Origin: Lolium rigidum | Lineage: Eukaryota > Streptophyta > Magnoliopsida > Poales > Poaceae | Direction: 5' to 3' | Length of the DNA: 64,000 nt | Assembly: GCF_022539505.1 (NCBI RefSeq) | Contig: NC_061510.1 | Coordinates: 39,147,047-39,211,046 of the forward strand | Translations under genes and position numbers: made by a program | Shown: positions 46,324 through 58,290 of the stretch, piece by piece | Layout: each line of letters opens with the position of its first letter | Position numbering within the stretch: the stretch's first letter is position 1 | The notes under the pieces: generated by a model | The model's input: only the letters and a program-made list of their open reading frames with translations | The model's database searches: none | What the model was told of the DNA's origin: nothing

Positions 46324-47690
46324 TGCTAAGCCGATCCACAATGACTACATGTGTAGAATTTGTTTTGTTTGATTGCCTCTTTTATATTCAACATTTTGGC
46401 CCTCCCTTTCATGTTTAATATGCCAGGATCTTTAAGCTTGATAATCAATGAACTTAAATCAAAATCTCTAGCAGACGGGACATGCATGACAATACATGTA
46501 CTTGCCAATGGAACAGTTTGTTGATCTTCATTGTCCAATTAAGCCCAAACCTTATCAATTCTAATAATTTCTTGCGGGAGATAACCACTAGTCCTTCTTG
46601 TTAGTTAAGCTTTAGCTGTTGTGAGCATATTCATCTTAGACAATACACTAAATCTGAGAGCATGTCACTCCCACTGAATTTGCGACTCCTTTATGTCATT
46701 TATGTTTAGCTTCCTATCTATTTTTCTCCATCTATCAATTATATTACTAGGTATTTCCTTGTCTTGTTTCTTTGAATGGTTAGTTTTTAGCTTGCGATAT
46801 AGAATATATTTTATTGTTTTCATGCTCAACAAACTAAAGTCTAGTTGTACCTTCTAGTTTCCATTGGAATTTTGTAAATATGCTGATGTTATAAGTGGTG
46901 TGCCTGTCTTTCAATATAAATCTTTGACAAATACTTGTCCTTTGATAGTTTCTTTGCCCGAGATTGTGATCACACTAATCCATGTATATTATAACATCAA
47001 GTATAGTCAGGTACTTCCAGAGGAAACCTGTGAAGCTAAATTTGGATGAACACCCATTTTGAAAGGGGATTCATACTTTCACCGCAAGTAGTTGATTGAA
47101 GGAAAGGGAAAAACTTTCTTCAAAATCATGCACATTTTTTTCTTTCCTTTCCCCAACGTGTAAAATTGTGTTATGTGTCGAACTTGATGACTTTTTTTAT
47201 CATTTCTTGCCATAGTGTTTCTCCACTATCAAACTGGTGTCCACAATATCTTGAAAATCCTCATAAATCCCTTCATTTTCTTGGAATGTTGAACCACATT
47301 TATCCACTAATTTCTTCTTTACATGTAAGAAGAAAACTCTATGAATTGCATCAAGAAAGACTTTTCCTATAGATGTTTCCCTTCCTTTTTCTTGGTCTGT
47401 TATGATTTTCTTTGGGGCAAAAGCACTCCTAGCTAGAAAAACTGGTTGAAAGCACAATCAAATGAGTTTGTTGTTTCATGTACAATCGTACAACATGCAA
47501 ACAAAGTCGTGTTTCCGTTGCGCGAGACATCAACAAAAGGAGCAAATGGTATATTGAATTTTTTGTTAGAAATGTATTGTCAAATCTAGCACAGTACTCA
47601 CACTCCTCATAGCTTATCATAAATCTTCCATCTGTCCAAGAAGATACTTTTGCTTTTATCTTCAGTACCTAGCTCAAAAGAGTAGAAAAA
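46324..47690 (-). pseudogene. FAR1/MULE-type transposase relic
   Basis: FAR1-related proteins descend from Mutator-like transposases. Minus-strand pieces appear in the right order. 47690-47570 has WTDGRFMISYEE..FDNTF, with the first catalytic Asp region. 47560-47200, across frame changes, reads KFNIPFAPFVDVSRNGNTTL, then CAFNQFFLARSAFAPKKI, ITDQEKG (second Asp) and FLDAIHRVFFLHVKKKLVDK. 46538-46326 carries the C-terminal basic segment KGRAKMLNIKEAI and CSHCGSA, the start of a zinc knuckle whose frame then stops. Parts between 46540 and 47190 are too degraded to read. Whether it was a domesticated FAR1-like gene or an autonomous MULE cannot be told. It is not functional as written. Confidence 0.68.
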
Positions 47691-48437
47691 AATCAGGGAT
47701 TTCTGCTTGTTTCTTGTCGAGTATGTTGACAGCTCTCATCATGTCAGTGTTGTGCATCTCATGGTTAATATGTGTGCCAAAGTTACTGACATATTTTGTG
47801 TCTTATGGAAGCATTGAAATCCCTCCACTAATGTAAGCAAGGATTGATATGATGTTTCTTGTTAGGTTGTTTGTCCTTTTCAATGTCCTTATCATATATT
47901 TTTATGGCTCAGTCATGTACCAGTGTGATCGGAAAAATTGTTCCTGTGTTCCAAATCACGGTTGTGCTACAAATTTAGCTTCATAATCTCCCACCTTACA
48001 TCTTTTTGAGTTGCTATCATCTCAACTTTGCAATATGTCCTTGAAATCACTGTTGTTTATCTCTCATGCATGTACTCAATTCTCTCTCTCAACTTCTCCT
48101 ATCCCGCCATATCTATGGAACTTCATATTGAATCTTGTTACCTCGTTGTTCCTTTTTTATTATTCTATTGTGGGAAACTATAACTGAAGAGAGACATCAA
48201 CATTAGAATATCAGTTGAAAAGGTTCCGACTGTCTTATTTAATTGGGAACTGTTGCTTTAGATGTGGTTTTAGCCGACTTTCAAAATTCCATTTGTTTCC
48301 TTCTTATTCTGCTGCTTCCTCATCTGCAAGGAAATATATAATATCTTCTAAGTCAAAAATTCATTCTCACTATCTTCTTTATCAACAGGTGGAGATTTTG
48401 CTATCGATTTTATACGAGCATCTTCCCCTTATGTACT
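47691..48437. other. AT-rich region, possibly the upstream part of the FAR1/MULE relic
   Basis: No readable domain. It ends at the start of an LTR at 48438. Confidence 0.35.
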
Positions 48438-48480
48438 TGATACGTCTCAAACGTATCTATAATTTCTTATGTTCCATGCC
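48438..48480 (+). repeat. Start of a TGATACGTCT-type gypsy LTR, cut by the assembly gap
   Basis: The 43 bases before the Ns match the LTR start at 61138-61180 except for a few substitutions, including an identical AATTTCTTATGTTCCATGCC. Confidence 0.85.
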
Positions 48481-48580
48481 NNNNNNNNNNNNNNNNNNNN
48501 NNNNNNNNNNNNNNNNNNNNNNNNNNNNNNNNNNNNNNNNNNNNNNNNNNNNNNNNNNNNNNNNNNNNNNNNNNNNNNNN
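48481..48580. other. Assembly gap (100 N)
   Basis: Exactly 100 Ns, a conventional size for gaps of unknown length. Confidence 0.99.
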
Positions 48581-51085
48581 ACACTTTCCTTTAGGGAGTC
48601 CTTCATCATGTGCATGTCCATTACTTGTTTTTTCTATCCAGCCCCACAGGGTTTTCAGGAAGGTTAGTAAACGGGAAAGTGTTTTTACAGCTAGTATTTT
48701 TATTTTTTCCTTTATTTATACACTAACCTTATCAAGTTGTATATTACAGAACATCTCAACCATCCATCGATTGGAATCATCAACTAACTTCTTTCATTTT
48801 CACCGCCCATAAGAGGAATATCCTGAAATAATAAGGGAGGTTTTCAAAGGTTTGATACTTTTCTTTTACCACTTTTTATCTGTTTTTCCATAATATGAGA
48901 GGGTTTATATATTTTCTAGTTTTCAAAAACTTCATGCATAAGAATATGAGAATAATAAGTGATTTTTCATACCTCTGAATCTTTCATTTTGATTGAAGCA
49001 TTTTCTCTGCCTTGCTCATTGCTATCATACACATCCATCTCCATGCACAAGAGCAATTTCATTGCTTAATTTTCTACATGAATAATTAGAGGCAAGGATA
49101 ATATACATTTAAATTTCCATATGAATAACTCAAGGAAAATTTTATTAATATTTTACCTCCAAACTTTTTGACCATGAGCTTTGTCAATATTTATTTTTTC
49201 AGCAAAGCAGCAACCCCGAATTTGGTATTTGATGCAGAAGTTAGTTTCTTTTCTAAAAAAGGAATATCTTGTTCAATTGTGTTTTTATACTAAAATCAGA
49301 TGGAATTCTCCCACATATCGTCAAATCCATGTAAGAAATGTTCCATTGCTGTTATATTTTATTCAAGGTGTCCAATATTTTTTTGTCAGAGTACATGTTG
49401 AAGATAAATGTAACTAGTAGTATATATATTTTCACCTGATATGAAACATTATCCTGGTTGTCCATACTAATGATTTTCTGCAACAACTAAGTGTATCATC
49501 CTTCTTGTGAAATAAAAAATGTATTTTTTTAATAAGAGGAGTAATTAGTGAGCATGTCTAGCATATATGGTTATTAGTAAACATGTCTTTGACTAGTGGG
49601 GACAAGGAAAGTAAAATCCATTCATTTTTTTAATGCTTGGGTGTGTCTAATAAATGTGGTTGCTTCAACGAAGTAGACATGAGTGGGAGGGGGAAGTTAA
49701 GCTCCAACATAAAATACATACCCTTATCTCTTCCCCTGTTCACCTTTTCCCCTTCTCTCTTCATCCACATGCAGTGCTGGTCCTAGCAGGGTGACCATCC
49801 GCATGCAGTGCTGCTCCTAGCCTGGATCCAATCTTCTATAAGGCTACAAGTGAACTTCTTTTTTCTCCATTCTTGTCCTCTCATTTCCCCCTTTTATGTC
49901 TATTTGATTATTCATGTTCCCATGTTTTCCTCAGACATGGTATGTTTTTGGAGCCTAGATTTTGCAGTTTCCTTTTTCTTATGAGATAAGATCTTTTATA
50001 GTGTTAGTAAATGACAATCACCGTCATAAGGTTGTAGGGGATTTACCCTTTTTATGTTATTATTAATATATGCAAAATTATAGTTAATGACAAGCACATC
50101 AAAGATACAATCATAAGCTATACATCATGATGTAAACTTTCTGCAGTAAATATGATCTTTTTCTTACTACTAAGGTTGAGAAATTTTCCATTGGATCTAT
50201 GCATAGTTTCACTAACCATTCTTGGATACATGAACTGTCTTTTTTATACGGTAGCATGCAATTATTATTTTGTAATCAAACATCTTTTTAGGCTTTAAAG
50301 ATGGTTTGCCCAGTTTGCATGCTAATCAAATGGAATCAAATGGTGTTTGTTGGAGCAGTCCAAGGGAATGGTTCACTTTTGGTCACGCTATCTTTGCTTC
50401 GCTCTTCGTTTCAAACACATTTGGAATGGGACTCAAACCTTGTATCAAGATGTTTAGCTAGTATTGATCTACATTTGGATGCTCAAGTGGAATTCGGAAC
50501 ATTTCAAAGAGTGTGAGATCCAACTACAAGGAAACAGGTAGTCAGATACACATTGTTATGGTATATTTGACTTTTTTCTTCCTTAACACGGGAAACAAAA
50601 AAGCTTCCATCCTTTCTTTGATTCCTTTTCTTTCTTTATATGGTAAATTATCACCAATGACAAATGAAGAGGTGTGGAAGTTGTAATAGTAAATAAACAA
50701 CAATAGAATCTATGTAAGCATTGATTTATACATTCCTTTTAGTTTCTACTTTAGGGATAAATTTTCTTGCTGTCTTCTTTCGAGAACCACCAAAGGTTCC
50801 ACCAGCTCCAACTTAAAGAATAAAATAATTTCATTAAAGTAAGAAGTTCCCCAGATGGGTCGACTTCTTAATTTAATTAGTCGTTGTGTTCTTTGAATGG
50901 ATCTTCTAATTGTTGAGAGGGTTGTCCAGACACGCTATATAAGGCGTGCCTAGTAAAGCTTACAAGTAAACTAGATATGCAGATGACGATTAAAGTTGTT
51001 ATTTCCATTTTTATAGAATTTCAAGATCACAATGGATCTAGAAAACATGGTGTATTTACAATTACAACATAATGGCTATATATAA
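48581..51085. other. AT-rich spacer, no supported gene
   Basis: A 26-base phrase around CATGCAGTGCTGGTCCTAGC is tandemly duplicated at 49768-49829. The open frame at 50301-50516 has no recognisable domain. Confidence 0.45.
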
Positions 51086-51107
51086 CACTAGTGGAAAAAG
51101 CCTTAAC

Positions 51108-51400
51108 TGTGGCGCACCATTTTGCCTTTCTGTGGCGCACGAGGCCGTCGCCACAGTTGCCACGCGACTAGTATTAGAATTCTGTGGCGCAGCAGCGGGT
51201 GCGCCACAGAAGTTTGGAATTCTGTGGCGCACGCTGTTCAGTGCGCCACAGAATCTTAGACTTCTGTGGCGCACCATTGATCGTGCGCCACAGAATTTGG
51301 CGCCAGATTTTGTGGCGCACTACATCTCCATGCGCCACAGAATATTTATAAGTTTTTGTGGCGCACTGCCAGTTCATGCGCCACAGAATGTTAATTTTTG
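51108..51400. repeat. Subterminal hairpin repeats TTCTGTGGCGCAC / GTGCGCCACAGAA
   Basis: At least five head-to-head pairs of CTGTGGCGCA and TGCGCCACAG, each separated by about 10-12 bases. They sit just inside the CACTA terminus, where transposase-accessory proteins bind in this superfamily. Confidence 0.85.
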
Positions 51401-51655
51401 GATTTTCGAATTTTTTCCATTTCTGCAGTATATAGTGGTATTTCACGGAAATATACAGATATATACAAGAAATACATAGCACATTCCATAAATAACAGAA
51501 TTACTCACAAATGACACACAAATGACATGATACACACAAGTCTTCATCATTACATCATTTAGATCCAAATTACACAAGTAGAAATGTGTTTGATCGTCGC
51601 ATACACATACATGTGTTCATCTCGTCTCATATGCACATGCATCGTCACCGGCCAC

Positions 51656-51888
51656 CTAGACTAAAGTAAAGTAGAGTACAACCGCGGTGGCGGTGAGTAA
51701 GAGGGGGACCAAGAACTTCAGCCGGTTCTTCTTCTTGCCCACGTGTGCCCTCCACCGTGCTACCGCCTCCTCTCTAGTCGCGTATCCCTTGTAGCTGTTC
51801 CCGCTGAACTTGTGCACCTGTTCGAGACAGTCCTGCCACTCCTCGTAGACACTGGAACCCGACCCTTGTACACAACGTACGTCGGCAT
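51656..51888 (-). CDS. Small ORF: RNase H1 N-terminal hybrid-binding-like domain with a C-terminal membrane segment
   Basis: From ATG 51888 the frame reads MPTYVVYKGRVP. One base later in phase it continues YEEWQDCLEQVHKFSGNSYK and GYATREEAVARWRAH, then a basic KKKNR and a hydrophobic tail FLVPLLLTATAVVLYFTLV before the stop at 51656. The pattern YVV.KGR.PG.Y..W..C..QV..F....YK.Y.T..EA is that of the PF01693 domain at the N-terminus of RNase H1, which binds RNA:DNA hybrids. A full protein would be 77 residues. The frame needs one extra base in CCAGTG (51863-51868), a CAG site, so the break may be artefactual. The tail looks like a tail anchor. It is the last ORF before the CACTA end. An upstream exon is possible. 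Confidence 0.65.
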
Positions 51889-52153
51889 CTCTATTGACAA
51901 GGGCATATTAGTATATCATATTAGTACATCATGCATATATATATATGTTGATAAATATTAGACCAAAGTATATAGTAAAGTTGAGCACGGCAACAATAAG
52001 TTTGCGACACGCACACACAAGACGACGTCCACCGATACACATAAACCGATGAACATAGTACTTAGAGTTTAATTACGACCCACACAAAAGACCACGTCCA
52101 TCGATATATATACAAACTAACCGATGAAGATAGCTAGTTTATCACACACTAAG

Positions 52154-55100
52154 TCAAGGCTCGCAGGGCTCCGGGAACGGCTTGTACGGATCTTTTGTAA
52201 TCCACGTCCTCGTGTCACCTCGCGCTTTGAGGCGGTGCTCGATGTCCCTCTTGCATAACGCTCTACCCTGGTGCAAGGGCCCTCCCCTGTGGTGACGTCT
52301 TGAGTGATGATATGTGATAACTTGACCCCGGTATCCTGGAAGTCTTCTCCGAGGTCATCATCGTTGATCCGCGCCAACTTTTCGGCCCATCCTCGGAGAG
52401 CAGATGGTAAACGCAAGTTCCGGCTATCCCGGACAAACCCTTTTAGGTGATGCATGACATAGAAGGCGTCCGGAGTGCTGTTTTCCGGCTGCTTGACACA
52501 GGGGAACTCGAACACGTGCTTGAACTTGTGTTTACCATCATCCTCGAAACATTCCGCCTTTTCTTTGAAGGCGCCTCCCTTTTGAAGTAGCCCTCGAGAG
52601 CATCATCTAGCACACCCCTTATTCCGGCGTAGTTCTTCTTTTTCGCACTCCCCGAGTCGAAATAGGTGGCAAGAGAAAACTTCGGGGCAATGGAGATGAG
52701 TACGCGAGTGCGTGTCTCCGCGCAACACAAATTTGGAACAAGATCGAGGTTGGAAATGAGCAATGGAAAAGAAATTTATTACAGGGCTAGCGGATGTGTA
52801 CTTACTCGGGAAAGTAAGCCAAGAGGATGTTGTCCTTCCTCTTGTTGTCCAAGAAGCACTTCTGTAGGTACAACGAAGCCCGTGCCCGCACCGCTGATAA
52901 GTTCAACTGGCTTTCACGCATGTAGTAGGGATCCGCTATCGCGACGTCCGGGTACTCTCTCTCTTGATCTTCATCGCCGGATTGAGCGCGAATAGGCGGA
53001 CCAAGTTATAGTCCAGCCTTCTCGCGTGGAATAGCTTGAAGATGTCCTCGTACGCTATAAAGAATATATCCGCGGGGGCATCAGTGACGAAGCCCACATC
53101 TCTTGGCACCTTGATCGTGAAGACCGGGTAATTTGGATCTTTGTCCTTAAGAAGGATACTCTCTAGGACCAGGATACTGTCCTGGAGAGGCAGCATAGCT
53201 CCGGAAGCAAGGTGTTGCAGCTCCGGACCCAGTATTGGTTTGCCAGCTTCATGCATTCTGGTCAAGCCATCCTTGCTGGGAGGTACCATGAAGTCCCGAT
53301 GACGGATCGTCGGAGGTGGCTGGCTCGCAGACTTCTCCTTGTTCTTACTAGGTCTTTTACGGGGCTTCTTCGGAGCAACGGCCCCTGACGCTTCAAACTG
53401 CTCGTTGACCTTGTTGATCGGCGTATTGGGGCTGAAGATGTTTGCGGCGGTTGGCTCTTGTGTATCGGCTGCCGGAGGCGTCTCTTGAGAGAAGCCGCAG
53501 AACACCGAGCGGCTGTTTGGTTGCCTTGGGTGGGCCAGCTGGTTCGTCGCGAGCGCGGTATGCTTCTTCATCCGCGCCCGCCATGTACAAATCATCTATG
53601 TCGGCGCCGGTGTTGAGGTAGGCATCGACGTCTACCGGCCCATCATCATCGATGTCATCTTCGTTGGGTGATGGGATGGGCGATAGCGGTGCGGCGGCCT
53701 TGCCTTTAGGCTCCGCCGGTGGCGGTTGAGGCAGAGACTCTCCCGGCGGTTTCTTGTGGCGGCTTGTTGTGGCGGTGACGACGGGAGGAGCTGCCCTCCG
53801 AGCAGGCGGCCGGACGATCGGCTGCCGGATGATCGAGGAGGCGCCGGTGGAGCGACCCCCAAGACGGATCTGGGTCTTTGGCCATACCATGGTATAGCCA
53901 TGGCGGTTCTCAAGCGTCGGTGCTCGTCGGCTCCCTCGGGCTGTATTGGGGGGTCCATGTCTTCGCACCCCGGCAACACCCGACCCAAAGTGACCTTCGG
54001 GACGTTGGCGTCCATAGCCACGGTGTGCAACGTGGTGCTCTTCGGTTGTATGATCATTCCCGTGGCAACATCCTTCAACTCGCCGCCGGGCGCGCGGTGA
54101 AGGAGCACGCAAGGAGTGTCCCGAGTAATGTTGGGCATCATTAATTAGATAGCCGGGTATCAAAACGCATGAAGGAGATGGCATGGAATAACTAATTAGT
54201 TAAGTACCTTGGTGATGGCGTTGAGCTGTGCTAATGTGGAGACGAGTGGCGGCCGGCCTATCAATCTTCGGGGGCTCGGGTGCATTATGAAGCACCGCCG
54301 CCGCCGGCTGCGCCTTGGTAGCCTCGGCAGGATCAGCGGGGGCACCGGTTCATCCAACTCCATCGGCTGCCCCGCGGCGATGGTGGGCGGCGGGGTAACC
54401 AGATCCGGAGATGGCGACGCGTTGAAGATCGAGTTCGCTGGCCCCGGCGCTAGGCACTTTTATCGACCCCACTCGACCGGCCGCATTCCACGCAGCTATC
54501 CCCTCGATGACCCGAGGGGGCAGGAAATCGCGGAGCTTCTTCTCGAAAAGCTTGTCCACCTCATCTTTGTCCATCGAGTTTGCCTGTTTTTCCTCGAGCA
54601 TGGAGACCTTCTTCCTCGGCTCTTCCACCTCGGCTTTATCCTCTTCCGACATCGCGCTCCTCCTTCTCTTCTTGCTTGTTTTCCTCTTTGTAGTACTCGC
54701 GAAACTTCATGCTTGTACCAAAGCCGCGAGACACGTCCAGCCCGACGTCGGCGGCTTGGATACCGGCCTCTCCTTGAGGATATTCAACGCCTCGTTGAAA
54801 GGCGTGTCCCACGGCTCCGTCGAGCCACTGGGACGACGATTCGGCCTCGGGGAGATCGGCCTTCGCCAAGCTGCTCGTTCGCGGACAAGGATAGGGTGAA
54901 CACATTTAGGGCATTGCATTCACGTCATATATGTAATATGTGCAGCAATGGACCGCGCGAGTAAATTCCCTTACCAGCTTTTCCTCGAACTTCCTCACGT
55001 CGTCATGCTCGGTAACGAATTCCATTGTATTCCTGTCCCGAGTGTAGCGGGCCCGGACAAAGTACCTCACCTGCGAGTCCGTAATTTTCAACCATGGGTT

Positions 55101-55954
55101 CGGTTTCCCAGCACGTGCAAGTTCTTCGTCCTCCTTTTCCCAAATGGGAATCTTTCCTCTATAACCGCCGCTTCCAAGGTGATGTGCTCCTAAGTTGAGC
55201 TCATGCATTTGTCTACCCCACTCCGTCCATGCTTTCGCATCGTCGCTATCCGGCCGCTCCTTGAATATCCGGAACTCTGCTTCATCGAGCATCGGCTCAC
55301 CCTTCTTAATACTCTCAAAGCTTTCACCTTTGTCGATCTTGGCCTTCACCCGGCTTTTCCAGCTGCTCGGGCGTTGCTCATCTTCGTGATGGCCAATTTA
55401 TTCACCGGGTTGGATCTTTCCAAGTTATTGTATGGCGCCGGGAACTTGTACCGTCGGTGAAGCTTCCGAAGCGCGAGCTCGACCAAATGCTCATTGCCTT
55501 CACCTCGGATTTTCACCGTGTTGATCGACATGCTTTCCCGGACAATGCACCCGAGTTGCATGCCGTACCCAGCGGCAACAGCCTCCGGCTCCGTGGTTGC
55601 CCACTTTCGGAGACCAATGTGATCTCGCTGGTGGTGTTGGCGAGCACCGTCGGCTTCCGATCCTTCCGCGGCTTCTTCTTCTTCTTAGCAGCCGGGTTGC
55701 CGCTGCCGTCAGCCTCCCCGACGCCGTCACCCCCCGTGTGGGCGGCGCCGTCGGTGGTGGGTTCATACTCCTCCTCCTCCCCGGCTTCGGTCATCCGACG
55801 GTCAGCTCCGACTTCCTCCGCCGCCAAGTCCACCTCCTCCTCCTCTTGTCGCCGGGAGGGGCCGAATCCCGGAACTCGACGTTCGCCGCTCGGCTTCCTC
55901 TTCGAGGGTCATGGCGGCCTTAGAAGTGCCGGCCACGTTGTCGTCGGCCGACAT
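52154..55954 (-). pseudogene. CACTA TNPA-like gene: Transposase_24 region plus C48 (Ulp1-like) protease-like region
   Basis: Start MSADDNVAGTSKAAMTLEEE at 55954. An acidic and lysine-rich part follows (AAKKKKKPRKDRKPTVLAN), then MQLGCIVRESMSINTVKIRG, and a Transposase_24-type block at 55349-54906 (GGYRGKIPIWEKEDEELARA, VRYFVRARYTRDRNTMEFV). Next come a coiled coil (54652-54500), a proline-rich linker with basic KKPRKRPSKNKEK, and a C48 peptidase-like part: HRDFMVPPSKDGL, YEDIFKLFHARRLDYNLVRL, LISIAPKFSLATYFDSG, FEFPCVKQPENS..AFYVMHHLKG. It ends TWITKDPYKPFPEPCEP at 52154. Introns and several one-base breaks divide it. The expected catalytic Cys in the QPENS..AFYV segment is not visible. Such fused accessory genes occur in grass CACTA elements. 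The protein would act in the nucleus at element ends. Confidence 0.7.
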
Positions 55955-57309
55955 ATTTGCAATTTCTATAAAGAAGAGGATGAAATCTATTAGTACAATT
56001 GTCGGCCGGAAAATTCGGCATGACCTTTGCTAATTTTTGGACATAGGAGCCCCATTTCTCAACCGAAACGGAAGTGAATCAACGTTTCGGGAGAAATGGG
56101 CAGCTCATTTGAAGTCCCTGCAACAATTCACATAATAAAATGCCAGCAGCTAGCACAACAACATCATACACACATCATATGCTCCAGTATTATACCAACA
56201 GCTGCTAGCAGCAGCAAGCATCAACAACTGCCAGCAACAACAGCTGCTAGCAGCAGCAAGCAACAACAGCAGCCAGCAACAACAGCCAGCAAAAATTATG
56301 ATCACATTCATTCAAAAATTAAGGAAAAATTAAGCAATAATTCTCTGGTAGCAATGGTTCTCTGGTATCCAACATATATAGCCAGTAACTATGCATCCAT
56401 TACAATGTAGTACTAAAATTGTGTGTACAGCAGCAGCACATACACACCACTACTGACTGAAATTTTATTTGCTCATTTTATAACCACCTCTGACTGAAAT
56501 TCTTCTCTCTGACTAAATTGCTCCTCTGACTGATAAATGAATATAATTGAACATTTCAAATAAATGAAATTGATAAATGAATACCAGAGCAATACTTAAA
56601 CCAGAGCAATAATAAACTAAACATGATGAATTAAAAATGCTACTACTTCGATTTATTACATCATGCGAGCACCTTAACGACTTATTTTATCCTGCTAGCC
56701 ACCTTGCTTATTTTATTTGCTCATTTTATAACCAGTGGGCATTTTAACAGCTTATAGGATGACTAACAAATAAGAGTAGACAACTTCATTAATCTCCAAT
56801 TATTATCTCCCCAACTTCCTGATGCTCATTTATACCAACTGCCCGAGGTTTTAATATATCAATGCAGCAGCTTCCACCATATATACATATTGAAAGGACA
56901 AACATAGATACAAAATACATAAATGAAGCAACAGCAACTACCAAAGTCACTTTGCTTGCAGAGGGGAAATGACTTGCTTGGCTGCAGCCAAGCAACAGCA
57001 ACAGCCAAGCATTATACATGTACAAAATACATAAATGAATAAAGCAATTCTAGAACCAACCATTCTCCTCATACAAAGGCAACAGATTGATTAAAAACAG
57101 CAACAGCTCATACAAAGGCAACAGATTGATTAAAAACAGAGATTCTCAAGTAAAGCAATTCTAGAACCAACCAGAACATTAGTACAATCTTCATCAGAAA
57201 GGAAACTGTCAAGTTCATCACAGAGGAAGAAATAATGCCAGTAAGCATCCAAAATACATGTACTGTAGCATATCATATAAACCACTGTAGCATATCTTGC
57301 CTACTGTAG

Positions 57310-57430
57310 CAAGCTCATTTTCTACAAGAATTTAGTGATATAATTTATCTGCAAGCAAGCTCATTTTCTACAAGAATTTAGTGATATAATTTATCTGCAA
57401 GCAAGCTCATTTTCTACAATAATTTAGTGA
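57310..57430. repeat. 46-bp tandem repeat, about 2.6 copies
   Basis: Copies start at 57310, 57356 and 57402 with CAAGCTCATTTTCTACAA. The first two are identical, the third diverges after 20 bases. Confidence 0.9.
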
Positions 57431-58129
57431 GATAAATTCTCTGACTTAGTGGATATAATTTATCAATTTAGTGACATATTGCACTAAGATTGTGATAAAT
57501 ACTGTTTAATTTATCAATTTAATACAACTTGTTTTGATGTAGTTCACAAACAGCTTATTTTTACTTATATAATTCATGCTTGTAAATTATCTGGGGTAAA
57601 ATGGAAAGGAAAAATAGGAAAAATGACTCATTGTTCATGGGCTCCTGTGCAACCTACCAGCAGAGATGCATATAAGTACTTTTGGTGATGAATTGTGAAT
57701 TTATCTACATCAATTTAGTGAGATAAATCTCTCTGACTTGAATTATCTATATTTTATCCCCATTTTATCAGTATAAATTCAAATTTCTATGTACTAGGTT
57801 GCTTGCTTGCTTGCAATTTCTAACCTACTGCATCAACTAATTATTACTACATGATTTCATATGCAGGACAGATATTACACAGTCATGTACACAATCATAT
57901 GCAGGACAGATACTGCAGCACTTAATAATTTGGCCAAACCAGACCAATAAAAGGGAGACCAATAAAATGGCCATTTCACAATCATATTACACAATCATGT
58001 ACACAATCATTTCACATCTTCTTCCTATCCCAAAATCTTCTTCCTCATAATAATTTGGCCAAACCTGGCGCACCTGGGAGGGGAGAGGAGAGGGGCAGAG
58101 GCTCACCTGGCGCGGATGAGGGGTCGTCG

Positions 58130-58290
58130 ACGAGGATGCGGGCCCCGACGAGGCGACGAGGATGCGGGCCCCGACGAGGATGCGGGCCCCGACGCGGCGG
58201 CGAGGCTCCTCTGGGCGGCGGGCTCCTCTGGGCGGCGGCGATGGTGCTCTGGGCACGGGCTCCTCTGGGCGGTGGCGAGCGGTTAGGAGC
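58130..58290. repeat. GC-rich short tandem repeats
   Basis: Three copies of ACGAGGATGCGGGCCCCG (58130-58191), then several of GGCTCCTCTGGGCGGC (58204-58280). They translate to Pro/Arg/Gly-rich peptides in every frame, and I do not count these as proteins. Confidence 0.8.

Noticed and set aside
51108..51400. Regularly spaced repeats resembling a CRISPR array
   Set aside because: Eukaryotic DNA. The units are inverted pairs inside a CACTA terminus, with no cas genes.
53632..54184. Separate genes in overlapping frames of the Pro/Arg-rich stretch
   Set aside because: They are alternative frames of one TNPA-like coding region broken by single-base errors.
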